Positions 1-9,220 of a stretch of DNA of 64,000 nucleotides are shown in pieces. Each line of letters begins with the position of its first letter. Within the stretch, counting starts at the first letter, position 1. The DNA lies in assembly GCA_045637505.1 (NCBI GenBank), contig JAZTZO010000041.1, positions 88,010 through 152,009 on the forward strand, given 5' to 3'. The DNA comes from RGIG4079 sp045637505 (GTDB lineage: Bacteria > Bacteroidota > Bacteroidia > Bacteroidales > Muribaculaceae). The translations under genes were made by a program, and so were the position numbers. The notes beneath the pieces were generated by a model. It worked only from the letters and a program-made list of their open reading frames with translations, searched no databases and was not told the DNA's origin.

Positions 1-1
1 A

Positions 2-43
2 GTGCTCGACGACGAAGTGTCGCGTTTAGTGCCTTTGAGTTGA
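2..43 (+). CDS. possible 3' end of a gene that starts outside the window
   Basis: A short open stretch runs from the window edge and stops with TGA at 41-43. It would encode 13 residues ending in RLVPLS. It points toward the aminotransferase gene and would leave a 31-base convergent gap, a plausible arrangement. Too little is visible to name a family, and it could be chance. Confidence 0.25.
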   Translation: MLDDEVSRLVPLS

Positions 44-74
44 AGTCGTCGGGCAATAAAGAGCGATATGTTCA

Positions 75-1274
75 TTATATTGTTCGGCCAGGATATGCTT
101 TCAATGCTTCAGCAAGCACTTTAAGGGCATTGGCAAGATCTTCTTTCTTGAGAACATATGCCACACGCACCTCATTGCGTCCCACACCCTCGCTTGTATA
201 AAAGCCCGATGCTGGAGCCATAAATACTGTTTGTCCTTCGTATTCAAAGTCGCGAAGACACCATTCACAGAATTTGTCGGCATCATCAACAGGTAGTGAT
301 ACAACTGTATAGAATGCTCCCATAGGAATAGGTGAGTAGCATCCTGGAATTTTATTTAATCCGTCGATGAGATATTTACGACGTTCAACATATTCGTTAT
401 AAGTCATCAACATATAGTCGGGACTCGCATCGATTGAAGCCTCTGCCACAATTTGCCCCAATAGCGGTGGACTCAAACGCGCTTGGCAGAATTTCATTAC
501 ATTTTTCTTCAATTCTTGATGCTTGGTGATGATTGCACCAATGCGAATGCCACATTCGCTATATCGTTTAGATACAGAGTCAATCAATACTACTTGCTCC
601 TCAATGCCTGGAAGGTGGAAGGCAGAGATGTATGGCGCTCCAGTGTAGCAAAATTCGCGATAAACCTCATCGGAGAATAGGAATAGGTCATATTTTTTTA
701 CGATGTCGCGAATTTGGTTCATCTCTTTTTGAGTGTAGAGATAACCAGTGGGATTGTTGGGGTTACAAATCAATATCCCCTTTGTGCGAGGAGTGATTAA
801 TGCCTCAAATTTTTCAACGGGTGGTAATGCAAAACCTTCGTCAATGCTTGATGGAACTGTGACAATTTTCGCTCCTGCCGAAATAGCAAATGCCATATAG
901 TTGGCATATGCAGGCTCGGGTACGATAATTTCATCACCGGGGTCAAGGCATGCCATAAATGCAAATAGCACAGCTTCGCTACCACCAGTTGTCACGATGA
1001 TGTCATCAACATCTACATCAATATTGAATCGTTTATAGTATGCGGCCAACTTCTGACGTAATGTCAACAATCCTTCCGAGGGACTATATTCAAGAGTTGT
1101 ACGGTCAATATGTTTCAACACTTCTAATCCTTCTTGAGGAGAAGGAAGGTCGGGCTGACCAATGTTTAAGTGATATACTTTCACACCACGTTCCTTTGCT
1201 GCATTTGACAAAGGAACAAGCTTGCGAATAGGTGATGCGGGCATTATCTGTCCACGTTGAGATATACTTGGCAT
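75..1274 (-). CDS. PLP-dependent class I/II aminotransferase (aspartate aminotransferase-like)
   Basis: A 399-residue fold-type I aminotransferase that would move an amino group between an amino acid and a 2-oxo acid in the cytoplasm. Visible marks are the cofactor-contact motif NPNNPTG at residues 171-177, the SDEVY segment at 201-205, the Schiff-base lysine K236 in SVSKRYS, and a C-terminal RNEVRVAY segment carrying the usual carboxylate-binding arginine. Length is normal for the aspartate/aromatic group. The start MPSISQRG fits the N-terminus I recall for Bacteroidales members, and a TATCTTTG -7 box lies 38 bases upstream. Substrate choice among Asp, aromatic and Ala cannot be read from the sequence. 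The gene stands alone, transcribed away from the large gene-free interval. Confidence 0.9.
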   Translation of the reverse strand: MPSISQRGQIMPASPIRKLVPLSNAAKERGVKVYHLNIGQPDLPSPQEGLEVLKHIDRTTLEYSPSEGLLTLRQKLAAYYKRFNIDVDVDDIIVTTGGSEAVLFAFMACLDPGDEIIVPEPAYANYMAFAISAGAKIVTVPSSIDEGFALPPVEKFEALITPRTKGILICNPNNPTGYLYTQKEMNQIRDIVKKYDLFLFSDEVYREFCYTGAPYISAFHLPGIEEQVVLIDSVSKRYSECGIRIGAIITKHQELKKNVMKFCQARLSPPLLGQIVAEASIDASPDYMLMTYNEYVERRKYLIDGLNKIPGCYSPIPMGAFYTVVSLPVDDADKFCEWCLRDFEYEGQTVFMAPASGFYTSEGVGRNEVRVAYVLKKEDLANALKVLAEALKAYPGRTI

Positions 1275-1311
1275 TTTATAAAAACGTTTTTATTCAATAT
1301 TTAATAATTTG

Positions 1312-1319
1312 CAAAGATA
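1312..1319 (-). promoter_or_regulatory. -7 promoter box of the aminotransferase gene
   Basis: TATCTTTG on the minus strand matches the Bacteroidota -7 consensus TAnnTTTG and lies 38 bases before the start codon. No well-spaced -33 TTTG is evident; the nearest is 31 bases further upstream. Confidence 0.5.
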
Positions 1320-1826
1320 ATGTAAAACCACATAATATAAAAGCTAATCACAAATAAAACAATGCACAAAGATGTATTTAGATGATGTTGTGGTGTTTTT
1401 GTATGATTTTAATTGTGTCTGTTGTAAATTCTATTTGACTACGAAGTCTATCGATTTCTCGTTTGCCATATCGTAAATGCTCTAATCTTTACCATTATAA
1501 ATGTTATAATTGTTGCAAATTCAATGGTTAAAAATAAGTGTGCGTTATTACTTTGTTGTGCGTGTTAAAGAGTGCTAATTATTGGGCGAAATAAATGTTT
1601 TTATATATTAATCAAAGTTATTTATATACGAAATGGGTTTTGTTTTTTGATTTTTTTACATAAATCTTTGTTGGTATAAACATTGTTTCATATTTTTGCT
1701 AAATTAAGTAACGATTTGATACTTTTAAGTGCATTTTATTGGCAAAAAACAACTTTTTGACCTGTTTTTATAAATCCTTTTTTAATTATCAAGTTGCATT
1801 TATAAGAAAATTCTAACATAACCAAT

Positions 1827-1904
1827 ATGAGCGGTTTCTACATCTATACAATGTGCGGTGGTTATAACAAGCGTGTTGCCACGAAGAGCTCTTTTGTTAC
1901 ATAA
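1827..1904 (+). CDS. possible 25-codon small ORF in the leader of the large secreted protein gene
   Basis: ATG at 1827 to TAA at 1902-1904 encodes a peptide beginning MSGFYIYTMCGG and ending KSSFVT. The patch is less AT-rich than the DNA around it, which is why it stands out. No clear Shine-Dalgarno sequence is seen, though Bacteroidota often lack one. It may be a small protein, a leader peptide or part of a structured RNA leader. It could also be chance. Confidence 0.25.
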   Translation: MSGFYIYTMCGGYNKRVATKSSFVT

Positions 1905-2109
1905 CAACTACTCAATTTATTACACATTCAAGCCATAAATTAGGCAAAAGAATTGACCGAGGTGCTTTCTTTTTGTTTATAGCCAATTTAGGGTGAGAAG
2001 CGTAACCAAAATTTAAATGCAAAGTTGAGATATTACTGCATCTCCCTTTAACTAAAATTCAAGTATTTTTCAATTGACAAAATAAATTTAATATAATTCT
2101 TTAAATCCA

Positions 2110-5100
2110 ATGAAAAGATTAAAAATTCTCATCATTTTCTTGGTAGCATTTAGTATATGCGCTACTGCTGCGCGACCCAAAATAATAGGGCATCGTGGTA
2201 GTGGTTGGGGGGTTGAAAACACCTCCGAAGCATTTATAAATGGAGCCAAAGAAGGTTACGACTGTCTTGAAACCGACATCAAAGTAACCAAAGATGGTAA
2301 ATTTGTGTGTTGGCACAACGACGAGCTACACCTTTCTACCTCTTCAACTAAACCCAATATTGCATCTACAACTCTATCGGATTTGCAATCACACACTTTG
2401 ACACAAACTAAGGGTGGTGTAACTTATACTGGTACGATTTGTACAATAGAGGAATATCTCGACATTTGTAGCGAGTATAATGTTATTCCTATCATCGAGC
2501 TCAAATGGGCTACTGGTATAAATAGTAATGACCAGTCCAATATGGACGAGCTTATGCAAATAATCTTCAACAAAGGATTTCGCAACAACTGCTACATCTT
2601 TACTTCGATGAAGCCTTGTTTGCAATATGTTAAGAATAACTATCCCGATGTGGAGACAATGTTACTCATTTATGCGTCAAGTTTTGACAGTAGTTTGGAA
2701 TGGTGTATCGCTAATGATTGCCACATCGGTACAGAAGTAGGCTCAGGAGTCACTAAAGCCGGCGTGCAAAAATATCATGAAGCAGGGCTTTTAGTTAATG
2801 CTTGGACTATTGACTCAAAATCGACGTATGATACATATGCCAATTATGGTTGTGACTTTATTACTACCAACACCCTCCAAACAGATGATTTGCCAGCTGA
2901 CGATGGTGATGATAATGAAGACAATGATCCTACAAAGGTAACATTCCAAACCGTATGGGAACGAAGTACCTCATTGGGCAATGCACCAAGTAATATACAT
3001 GGCGAGAATGCTCAACAAGGTTCAGCTCATAATGGAGTTTTCTATGTAAATAACAGTGTAGAGAAAAAACTTCACATTTTCAGCAGTGGAGCACAATACC
3101 TTGGCAATATACCAGGTGGAGCAGGCTATGGTATTGATTGCGATGATGCAGGAAATGTCATTATTAGAGATGACAATACAACCGATGCAAATCGTAAATT
3201 TATTATATATCCTGCAGGGGCGAATGTCGCGAATCCAGGCACTCCTAAAAATATTTCTGTAACATTGCCTATTTCAGGTGAAACACATTTTATTAGTGCG
3301 TCGGGTAATGTGCTTGGTGCAAATGGGGGGTATATCTATATGTTCCCTAATGGTCAAACTTCGGTATGTGTCATTTCAATGGCAAATGGAGAGGTAAATA
3401 GTGTAACTCAACATGAGGATTTGTCATTGACCGGCTCTACAGCAGGTTATGTCATTCCGATGGAAAATAACCCCAATAGATGGATTTATCAAGTGCGTGG
3501 TAATGGTTATTATCTTTACAATAATGGCACAAGTTCAAAATATCAAGCCGAAACATCTTCTCTTGTAGCTCCAGCTCGTAACAGCACAGTTGGAGGTGAA
3601 TATTTCAAATTAGGTGGTGAAGAATATTTCATTCACAATAGTGGTGAAAATTACAAAGGTGGTTTTACTGTACGCAATAGAACCACAGGCGAAGTTATCA
3701 CAAGCATTGATCCCATCGGTACATTAGGCTATGAAGAAGGTGGTAACTATTCGGTTTCTAATTGGGTGAGAGCTGAAGCGATTGATAACTATAGTGCTTA
3801 TATCTATCAATATTGTCCAGCCAATGGTATGGCAGTATATAAAATGTCAATACCTAATCCCAATAGTGGTAATGTTGACGAACCATTAGAAGATGCTGTA
3901 TTTACATTAGAAACTGAATGGCAACGCGGCACAGCATTTGGCAATGCCCCAAGCAACATTGATGGAGATGATGCACGACAAGGCACAGCACACAATGGTA
4001 TCATCTATGTAAATAACCGAGAAGAGAAAAAGCTTCATCTTTTTGGTAGTGATGCAACGTATTTAGGATCTATCCCCGGTGGGGCCGGTTATGGTTGTGA
4101 TTGTGATGATGTAGGTAATATAATTATTCGCAATGAAAATAATGCAACAGTCAATCGTCAAGTTATTATTTATCCTGCTGGTGCAACTATTGAAAATCCT
4201 GGGACTCCCATTACCGTGGATATTACACTCCCTGCCGGATTTACTGGTAATGCTCACTTTGTTAGTGCTTCAGGAAATGTACTTGGTGGAGAAGGAGGAT
4301 ATATTTATATTTTTCCACAAATGAGTTCTAGTGGAATAAACTCGGTGTGTGTCGCAAAAATTGTTAATGGAGAGGTTGTGAATGTGACATCAATTGATGG
4401 GTTGTCAATGGCAACGACAGCTGCAGGTCATGTTACACCGATTGAGAATAATCCTCAAAAATTCCTATACCAGGAGCGTGGAAATGGTCACTATCTTTAT
4501 AATAGTGGTTCTGATACTGAATATATTAAAGCTGGGAATGCAACTCAACCTAATTGTAATACTACTATTGGAGGCGAGTTTATAAAATTGGGAGGTCATG
4601 AAATATTTATACACAATAGTGGCTCGGCTTATAATGGTGGCTTTACTGTTCGCAATATGACTACAGGCGAAGTTATAGGAAGCATTGCTCCTATTGGAAA
4701 TAATGGCACAAACAACATGTCTCGAGCAAATTGGTTAAGAGCAGAAGCTATTGATAATTATAGTTGTTATATTTATCAATATTGCCCTGCCAATGGGATG
4801 GCTGTATATAAACTCTCTACTCCGGCTCCTGTTGTTGATGATGAGGAAGATGAACCAACCCTTGAGGTTGATTTAGCTTTTGAAACGGTGTGGGAACGAA
4901 GCAATACTTTGGGTAATGCCCCAAGTGATATCAATACCGGAAGCTATGCAAGACAGGGTTCTGCTCACAATGGTATTTTCTATATAAATAATACAAAAGA
5001 TAAGAAGCTCTATTTATATGGTAGTGATGCACAACCTTTAGGTTCTATCCCCGGTGGTGTAGGATATGGTTGTGATTGTGATGACTTTGGCAACGTAATT

Positions 5101-8100
5101 ATCGCGAATGATGTAAATCACAGTAGTTCACCCGAGCGTAAATACATGATTTATCCTGCCGGTGTGACTGCTGAGAATTATGGAACTGCTAAAGAGATAA
5201 CAATAACTTTACCTACTGCCGAACAAGCCGATTTTCTCACAGCATCGGGAAATGTTCTTGGTAGTGAAGGTGGGTATATTTATGTTTATCCTTGGAGAGA
5301 AACGGCTACTCCAAAATATGCATATATAATTCCGGTTGTAAATGGTCAAGTATCTGGTGAGATTATTGCTCGAACACTTTCGACTATGACACCGCAAGCG
5401 GGATCAATTGCTATTCCTGTGAATAATAATCCTAATAAGTTTTATTATCAGGCACGTAGCAATGGTACTTATTTATATGATAATGGTGTAAATTCATTAC
5501 ATTTGCCCGCTGGAAAAGCAACTCCAGATTGTAATTCAACTGGTGGAGCTGAATATTTTGAGTTTGCAGGAGAAAAATATTATATTCTCAATAGTGGTAC
5601 AAACTATGCCGGAGGATTTACATTGCGAAATTTAACTACCGGTGAAAATGTAGTAGTAGTTGAACCTATTGGGAATAATGGTACTGGCAACTTGTCTCGT
5701 GCAAACTGGGTTAGAGCTGAGGTGGTAAATAATGACATTTGCTATATCTATCAATATTGCCCTGAAAATGGTATGGCAGTGTATAAATATTACAATAGAA
5801 ATGCAATTCCTACCGATAATCTTGAATCGCTTGAATATCATTATGTATTGACAAATGTAGAAGGAGGTCAGCGTCAAGATGTCGAATTGATATGGACAGC
5901 CCCCGATGAAGTAGAGCCAGTCGGTTATAAGATTTATCGCAATGGTTCGCTTATAGCATCAATCAGTGGCACCGCATCAAGCTATACCGATGAGGGTGTG
6001 AGCGAAAATAATACCTATCGAGTTGTGCCTATCTTTGACGGAGCAACCGAAAATGCTGAACTTGGGTTGGAAGTAACAACTACCGAAATAACAACTATTC
6101 TTTATGCGCCAATCATTACTGAAACGCGTAGTTATAACGGTTACGCGATAGCTCAAATTTTCTTCAAGATGCCAAAATTGTCGAATGTAAAACCTACTTA
6201 CTTCAATATCTATCGTGGAAAAGAGTTGCTTATTGGAGAGATTACCCAATTTAACTATATTGACGAAAATTTGCCACAAACCATCGATGCCCAAACCTAT
6301 GAATATACTGTTGAGGCAGTATATGCCGGAGCAACCTATAACAACACTACTCGCAAGAGTGAGCCAAAATTGGTAGAGGTTACACCTCGCGACTGGGCTT
6401 TGGTGGGCTACAATATTGAAGAGGTTTATAATGTACCTATCAGTAGTATTGATGCATCAACTCTTCCTGGTTTATTTAGCAATGACGAGTATTATCGTCA
6501 GGGGTATTTCTATGATGGTCACTGGTATATCGCACAACGAGCCGATGGCGTGTATTCATCAAATGACGAATATGTCCCAGCCGATCCAAATACGACCGGT
6601 GGTGTGATAAAAATAAAGGCTACTGACAAAGCCGATGTATTGGCGGGTATGGTAAGCAAGCCTATCACTTATAGTCCATATGTATCGGTGGGTCTTGCAA
6701 TGGACGATAAAGGGACAATCTTCGTTCGTAATAACGACATTAATAAATTGTCGGCTACAGCGCCATTAGATGGTAACCCCACCTCAATAGCTGGAATCAA
6801 AGATGGTTTTGGCCGTCGCATCACCGAAGGTTTGCTTTATGCTCGCAATACCATGGGCGAATATACTGCAGCACCAATAGAACTCGACCTCACTGCTTTG
6901 TGGCTCGATAATCGTTGGATTGATGAAATGTATTACAATGGAACAAAGAGTTATGGTCAAGTTGTCGGTCGAAGCGACTATTACTACATGTGGGGTGATG
7001 TGATGAGTGCCGAAGGTGGTTACTTGTTGCTTTCTCCATCATGGACTCGTACAGCATTTAAAGTGAAAATTGCCAATGGAGCATATGTGAGTCATGAAGT
7101 GATTCAATTTGAACCATATGACGACTTTAATGAATATACTGGTAAAACCGAGCACCACATAGTGGCAAGTGGTACCGAAAACTATGGATTCAAAATAGAT
7201 GGTCGCGATGCTTGGATGTCTCAAATACGTTCAAATGGTTACTATGGTATTCATGATGATGAGGTGGGTGACGAACATTGGCACGCGATATTTGATGCCG
7301 ATAGTCGCATTAATAACTCGGGTGGTACATCAATTGTAGCATTTGATGAAACATTCTTGATTACTCCTGCTTGTATGTATTCAAAGAATATTGGAGACTT
7401 TATTGTTACTCGTGGTACAAAAGAATCGGTCAATGTATCGGCTGCCGATGCCGAGTTGGCTCCACCTATGCCTGTTGCTCAATTTAAGCAAATTGACCGC
7501 AGTATAAACATCGCAACAAACTCAAATGGTAACTGGTTCCATGCCGAAATGGGTACTTATGTGAGTGCAAACGATCCTAACGCTGAATGTGTGTATATTT
7601 ATCAATATGTGCCTGGTGTTCGTTTTGCAAAATATCGTTTGTATCCCGACGATCAAATGAAACCAATTACACCTACATTGAAAATTGTAACGGCTTATGA
7701 TGAAGAAAAAACCGAGATTACTCACTTCAATGGTGTTTCAACATGGAAACGTCCTCAAGACTTTGGTATTGCTGCCGGTGCAAATGCTCATGCTAAAGTG
7801 AAGTCTTACACTTATGAGTTGCTCAATGACAAGGGTGAAGTGATTTATTCAGATGAGATTATTGATAACGATTATGCTAATCAAACACCTCCTACTGAAG
7901 CGTCAGATGACTTTGTGTATGAGTTCAAATTTGATGAAAATGCTAACGGAGATATTAAACACACTCTTGATTTCCAAACCTACACTGCGCGTGTGGCTGT
8001 GAATTATGAGATTGTGAATGAATCAGCGATTCGCCAATCAGAGTTTGGTTATGCTCGAGACAATAACGACTATCCTGCGAAACCTGCAAGAAACACTAAT

Positions 8101-8973
8101 GTTGATGCGTTTGTTAAAAATGGTCTTGATGTTAGTTATTGGGTAAAGGACAGCAATGGAGAATGGATAGTGGAAACAAAAAAAGTTAATCGATATCGCA
8201 TAGATTTAGATTTTAGCACTCCCGACTTCTCTGAAGAAGCAACTGTCGAGCCTGTTTCTTATTATACCATTAAAGCTGTTGTAAATAGATCAGCAAGTAA
8301 TATCAAGGGCGACACTATCAACATCAATAATTTCCTATTACATCAAGGCATAGAAATTAAAGATGGTAAAATTTGTGCCAAAACAACTGAGACAAACCTC
8401 ATTCCAGGCACATATGCTTTTGAGAGCTATATAAATGGCGGAGATAAAGCTCCATATTACACTTCTATCAATGCCGATGGCACTGGCAACTATAAAGCAT
8501 CTATTGATGGGGGATCTTATCGCGATGTAGTATTGTCTTATTTTTATGATGCTCCTACTTCAGATGATGTTGTTGCTGTTGCATCTAATGGCGACGAAAT
8601 AATAATCACAAATACTCCCGACAAATGGGAATTCCTCATCGAAGCACACTATGCAGCTCGCAACGCATACATCAACAAAAATGCAATAGTAGGTACTTCT
8701 ACCGAAAGTTTGACTCCCACTGGCGTAGAGGTGGTTGGCGACAACAACAAATTTGCAGTGCAAATTTATCCTATCCCTGCCACGGTTTCAATCACTATAA
8801 AAGCTGATGACGCAATCAACTCTATTGTGATTTTCAATGAATCGGGTGTAGAGGTGATGAACATTGAGGGAGAAGGTGATAACATGACAGTGGTTGATAT
8901 TGAAAATCTTCTTCCAGGTTATTACTTGGTGAAAGTAAATAACAATGTTCCGGTGAAGATTATCAAAAAATAA
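2110..8973 (+). CDS. giant T9SS-exported protein: GDPD-like domain, propeller-type repeats, FnIII-like domains, sorting tail
   Basis: A 2287-residue exported protein. A signal peptide (1-21) precedes a glycerophosphodiester phosphodiesterase-like domain (about 22-265) with GHRG at 27-30, E54 and D56 in ETD, H69 and a later IELK, so the known catalytic set looks intact. Three closely related units of about 310-320 residues follow at about 277, 597 and 921, each with NAPS, AHNG, IPGG, GYG.DCDD and ending YIYQYCP-NGMAVYK. Two FnIII-like domains lie at about 1238-1430. A diverged fourth unit (about 1430-1850) ends in YIYQYVPG. The last 75 or so residues form a type A T9SS sorting tail ending KIIKK. 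Substrate is not shown; surface glycerophosphodiester hydrolysis is an inference from the first domain. A strong terminator follows. Confidence 0.85.
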   Translation: MKRLKILIIFLVAFSICATAARPKIIGHRGSGWGVENTSEAFINGAKEGYDCLETDIKVTKDGKFVCWHNDELHLSTSSTKPNIASTTLSDLQSHTLTQTKGGVTYTGTICTIEEYLDICSEYNVIPIIELKWATGINSNDQSNMDELMQIIFNKGFRNNCYIFTSMKPCLQYVKNNYPDVETMLLIYASSFDSSLEWCIANDCHIGTEVGSGVTKAGVQKYHEAGLLVNAWTIDSKSTYDTYANYGCDFITTNTLQTDDLPADDGDDNEDNDPTKVTFQTVWERSTSLGNAPSNIHGENAQQGSAHNGVFYVNNSVEKKLHIFSSGAQYLGNIPGGAGYGIDCDDAGNVIIRDDNTTDANRKFIIYPAGANVANPGTPKNISVTLPISGETHFISASGNVLGANGGYIYMFPNGQTSVCVISMANGEVNSVTQHEDLSLTGSTAGYVIPMENNPNRWIYQVRGNGYYLYNNGTSSKYQAETSSLVAPARNSTVGGEYFKLGGEEYFIHNSGENYKGGFTVRNRTTGEVITSIDPIGTLGYEEGGNYSVSNWVRAEAIDNYSAYIYQYCPANGMAVYKMSIPNPNSGNVDEPLEDAVFTLETEWQRGTAFGNAPSNIDGDDARQGTAHNGIIYVNNREEKKLHLFGSDATYLGSIPGGAGYGCDCDDVGNIIIRNENNATVNRQVIIYPAGATIENPGTPITVDITLPAGFTGNAHFVSASGNVLGGEGGYIYIFPQMSSSGINSVCVAKIVNGEVVNVTSIDGLSMATTAAGHVTPIENNPQKFLYQERGNGHYLYNSGSDTEYIKAGNATQPNCNTTIGGEFIKLGGHEIFIHNSGSAYNGGFTVRNMTTGEVIGSIAPIGNNGTNNMSRANWLRAEAIDNYSCYIYQYCPANGMAVYKLSTPAPVVDDEEDEPTLEVDLAFETVWERSNTLGNAPSDINTGSYARQGSAHNGIFYINNTKDKKLYLYGSDAQPLGSIPGGVGYGCDCDDFGNVIIANDVNHSSSPERKYMIYPAGVTAENYGTAKEITITLPTAEQADFLTASGNVLGSEGGYIYVYPWRETATPKYAYIIPVVNGQVSGEIIARTLSTMTPQAGSIAIPVNNNPNKFYYQARSNGTYLYDNGVNSLHLPAGKATPDCNSTGGAEYFEFAGEKYYILNSGTNYAGGFTLRNLTTGENVVVVEPIGNNGTGNLSRANWVRAEVVNNDICYIYQYCPENGMAVYKYYNRNAIPTDNLESLEYHYVLTNVEGGQRQDVELIWTAPDEVEPVGYKIYRNGSLIASISGTASSYTDEGVSENNTYRVVPIFDGATENAELGLEVTTTEITTILYAPIITETRSYNGYAIAQIFFKMPKLSNVKPTYFNIYRGKELLIGEITQFNYIDENLPQTIDAQTYEYTVEAVYAGATYNNTTRKSEPKLVEVTPRDWALVGYNIEEVYNVPISSIDASTLPGLFSNDEYYRQGYFYDGHWYIAQRADGVYSSNDEYVPADPNTTGGVIKIKATDKADVLAGMVSKPITYSPYVSVGLAMDDKGTIFVRNNDINKLSATAPLDGNPTSIAGIKDGFGRRITEGLLYARNTMGEYTAAPIELDLTALWLDNRWIDEMYYNGTKSYGQVVGRSDYYYMWGDVMSAEGGYLLLSPSWTRTAFKVKIANGAYVSHEVIQFEPYDDFNEYTGKTEHHIVASGTENYGFKIDGRDAWMSQIRSNGYYGIHDDEVGDEHWHAIFDADSRINNSGGTSIVAFDETFLITPACMYSKNIGDFIVTRGTKESVNVSAADAELAPPMPVAQFKQIDRSINIATNSNGNWFHAEMGTYVSANDPNAECVYIYQYVPGVRFAKYRLYPDDQMKPITPTLKIVTAYDEEKTEITHFNGVSTWKRPQDFGIAAGANAHAKVKSYTYELLNDKGEVIYSDEIIDNDYANQTPPTEASDDFVYEFKFDENANGDIKHTLDFQTYTARVAVNYEIVNESAIRQSEFGYARDNNDYPAKPARNTNVDAFVKNGLDVSYWVKDSNGEWIVETKKVNRYRIDLDFSTPDFSEEATVEPVSYYTIKAVVNRSASNIKGDTININNFLLHQGIEIKDGKICAKTTETNLIPGTYAFESYINGGDKAPYYTSINADGTGNYKASIDGGSYRDVVLSYFYDAPTSDDVVAVASNGDEIIITNTPDKWEFLIEAHYAARNAYINKNAIVGTSTESLTPTGVEVVGDNNKFAVQIYPIPATVSITIKADDAINSIVIFNESGVEVMNIEGEGDNMTVVDIENLLPGYYLVKVNNNVPVKIIKK
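2938..5790 (+). repeat. three tandem protein repeats of about 310-320 residues
   Basis: Coding repeats start near 2938, 3898 and 4870. Each carries the same landmarks in order: W-R..., NAPS, QG.AHNG, IPGG.GYG, DCDD, SASGNVLG, a QxRGNG or QxRSNG motif, GGFT.RN.TTGE, NW.RAE and YIYQYCP. Nucleotide identity between copies looks clearly lower than protein similarity, so the duplications are not recent. Confidence 0.8.
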
Positions 8974-8999
8974 TATATAACCTTGATTCAAGTTAATTT

Positions 9000-9040
9000 G
9001 GAGGCAACTATGCATGATTCGCATAGTTGCCTCCTCTTTT
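9000..9040 (+). terminator. intrinsic terminator of the large secreted protein gene
   Basis: A perfect 14-base stem (9000-9013 with 9021-9034) encloses the loop ATGATTC and is followed by a T-rich tract. Confidence 0.85.
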
Positions 9041-9220
9041 TGTTATAACATTGCCTATTTATGCTAATTTCTCTAATGTTCAGTGAGATACCTATTGTTG
9101 TTGAGCGATGCTTTAGTGTCATGTGAGATTGTTAATTAGATTGATTCTAAATAAATAATGTAAATTTCTTCTTAATTAGCGATTTTTTTTAGATATTTGT
9201 AGTCTCAAATTTATTGAACA

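Larger units (their letters stand above)
1275..2109. other. 835-base interval without a recognised gene
   Basis: The interval lies between two divergently transcribed genes. Most of it is very AT-rich with T-runs and no long frame on either strand. The exception is a patch around 1827-1904 of visibly higher GC content that holds a 25-codon frame. A 10-base palindrome AAGAGCTCTT lies near the end of that frame. The interval is long enough for the promoters of both neighbours and a long 5' leader for the downstream gene. Confidence 0.6.

Noticed and set aside
2110..8973. Several proteins fused by sequencing error in the giant gene
   Set aside because: The frame is continuous, the signal peptide is at one end and the sorting tail at the other, and internal repeats run without a break.
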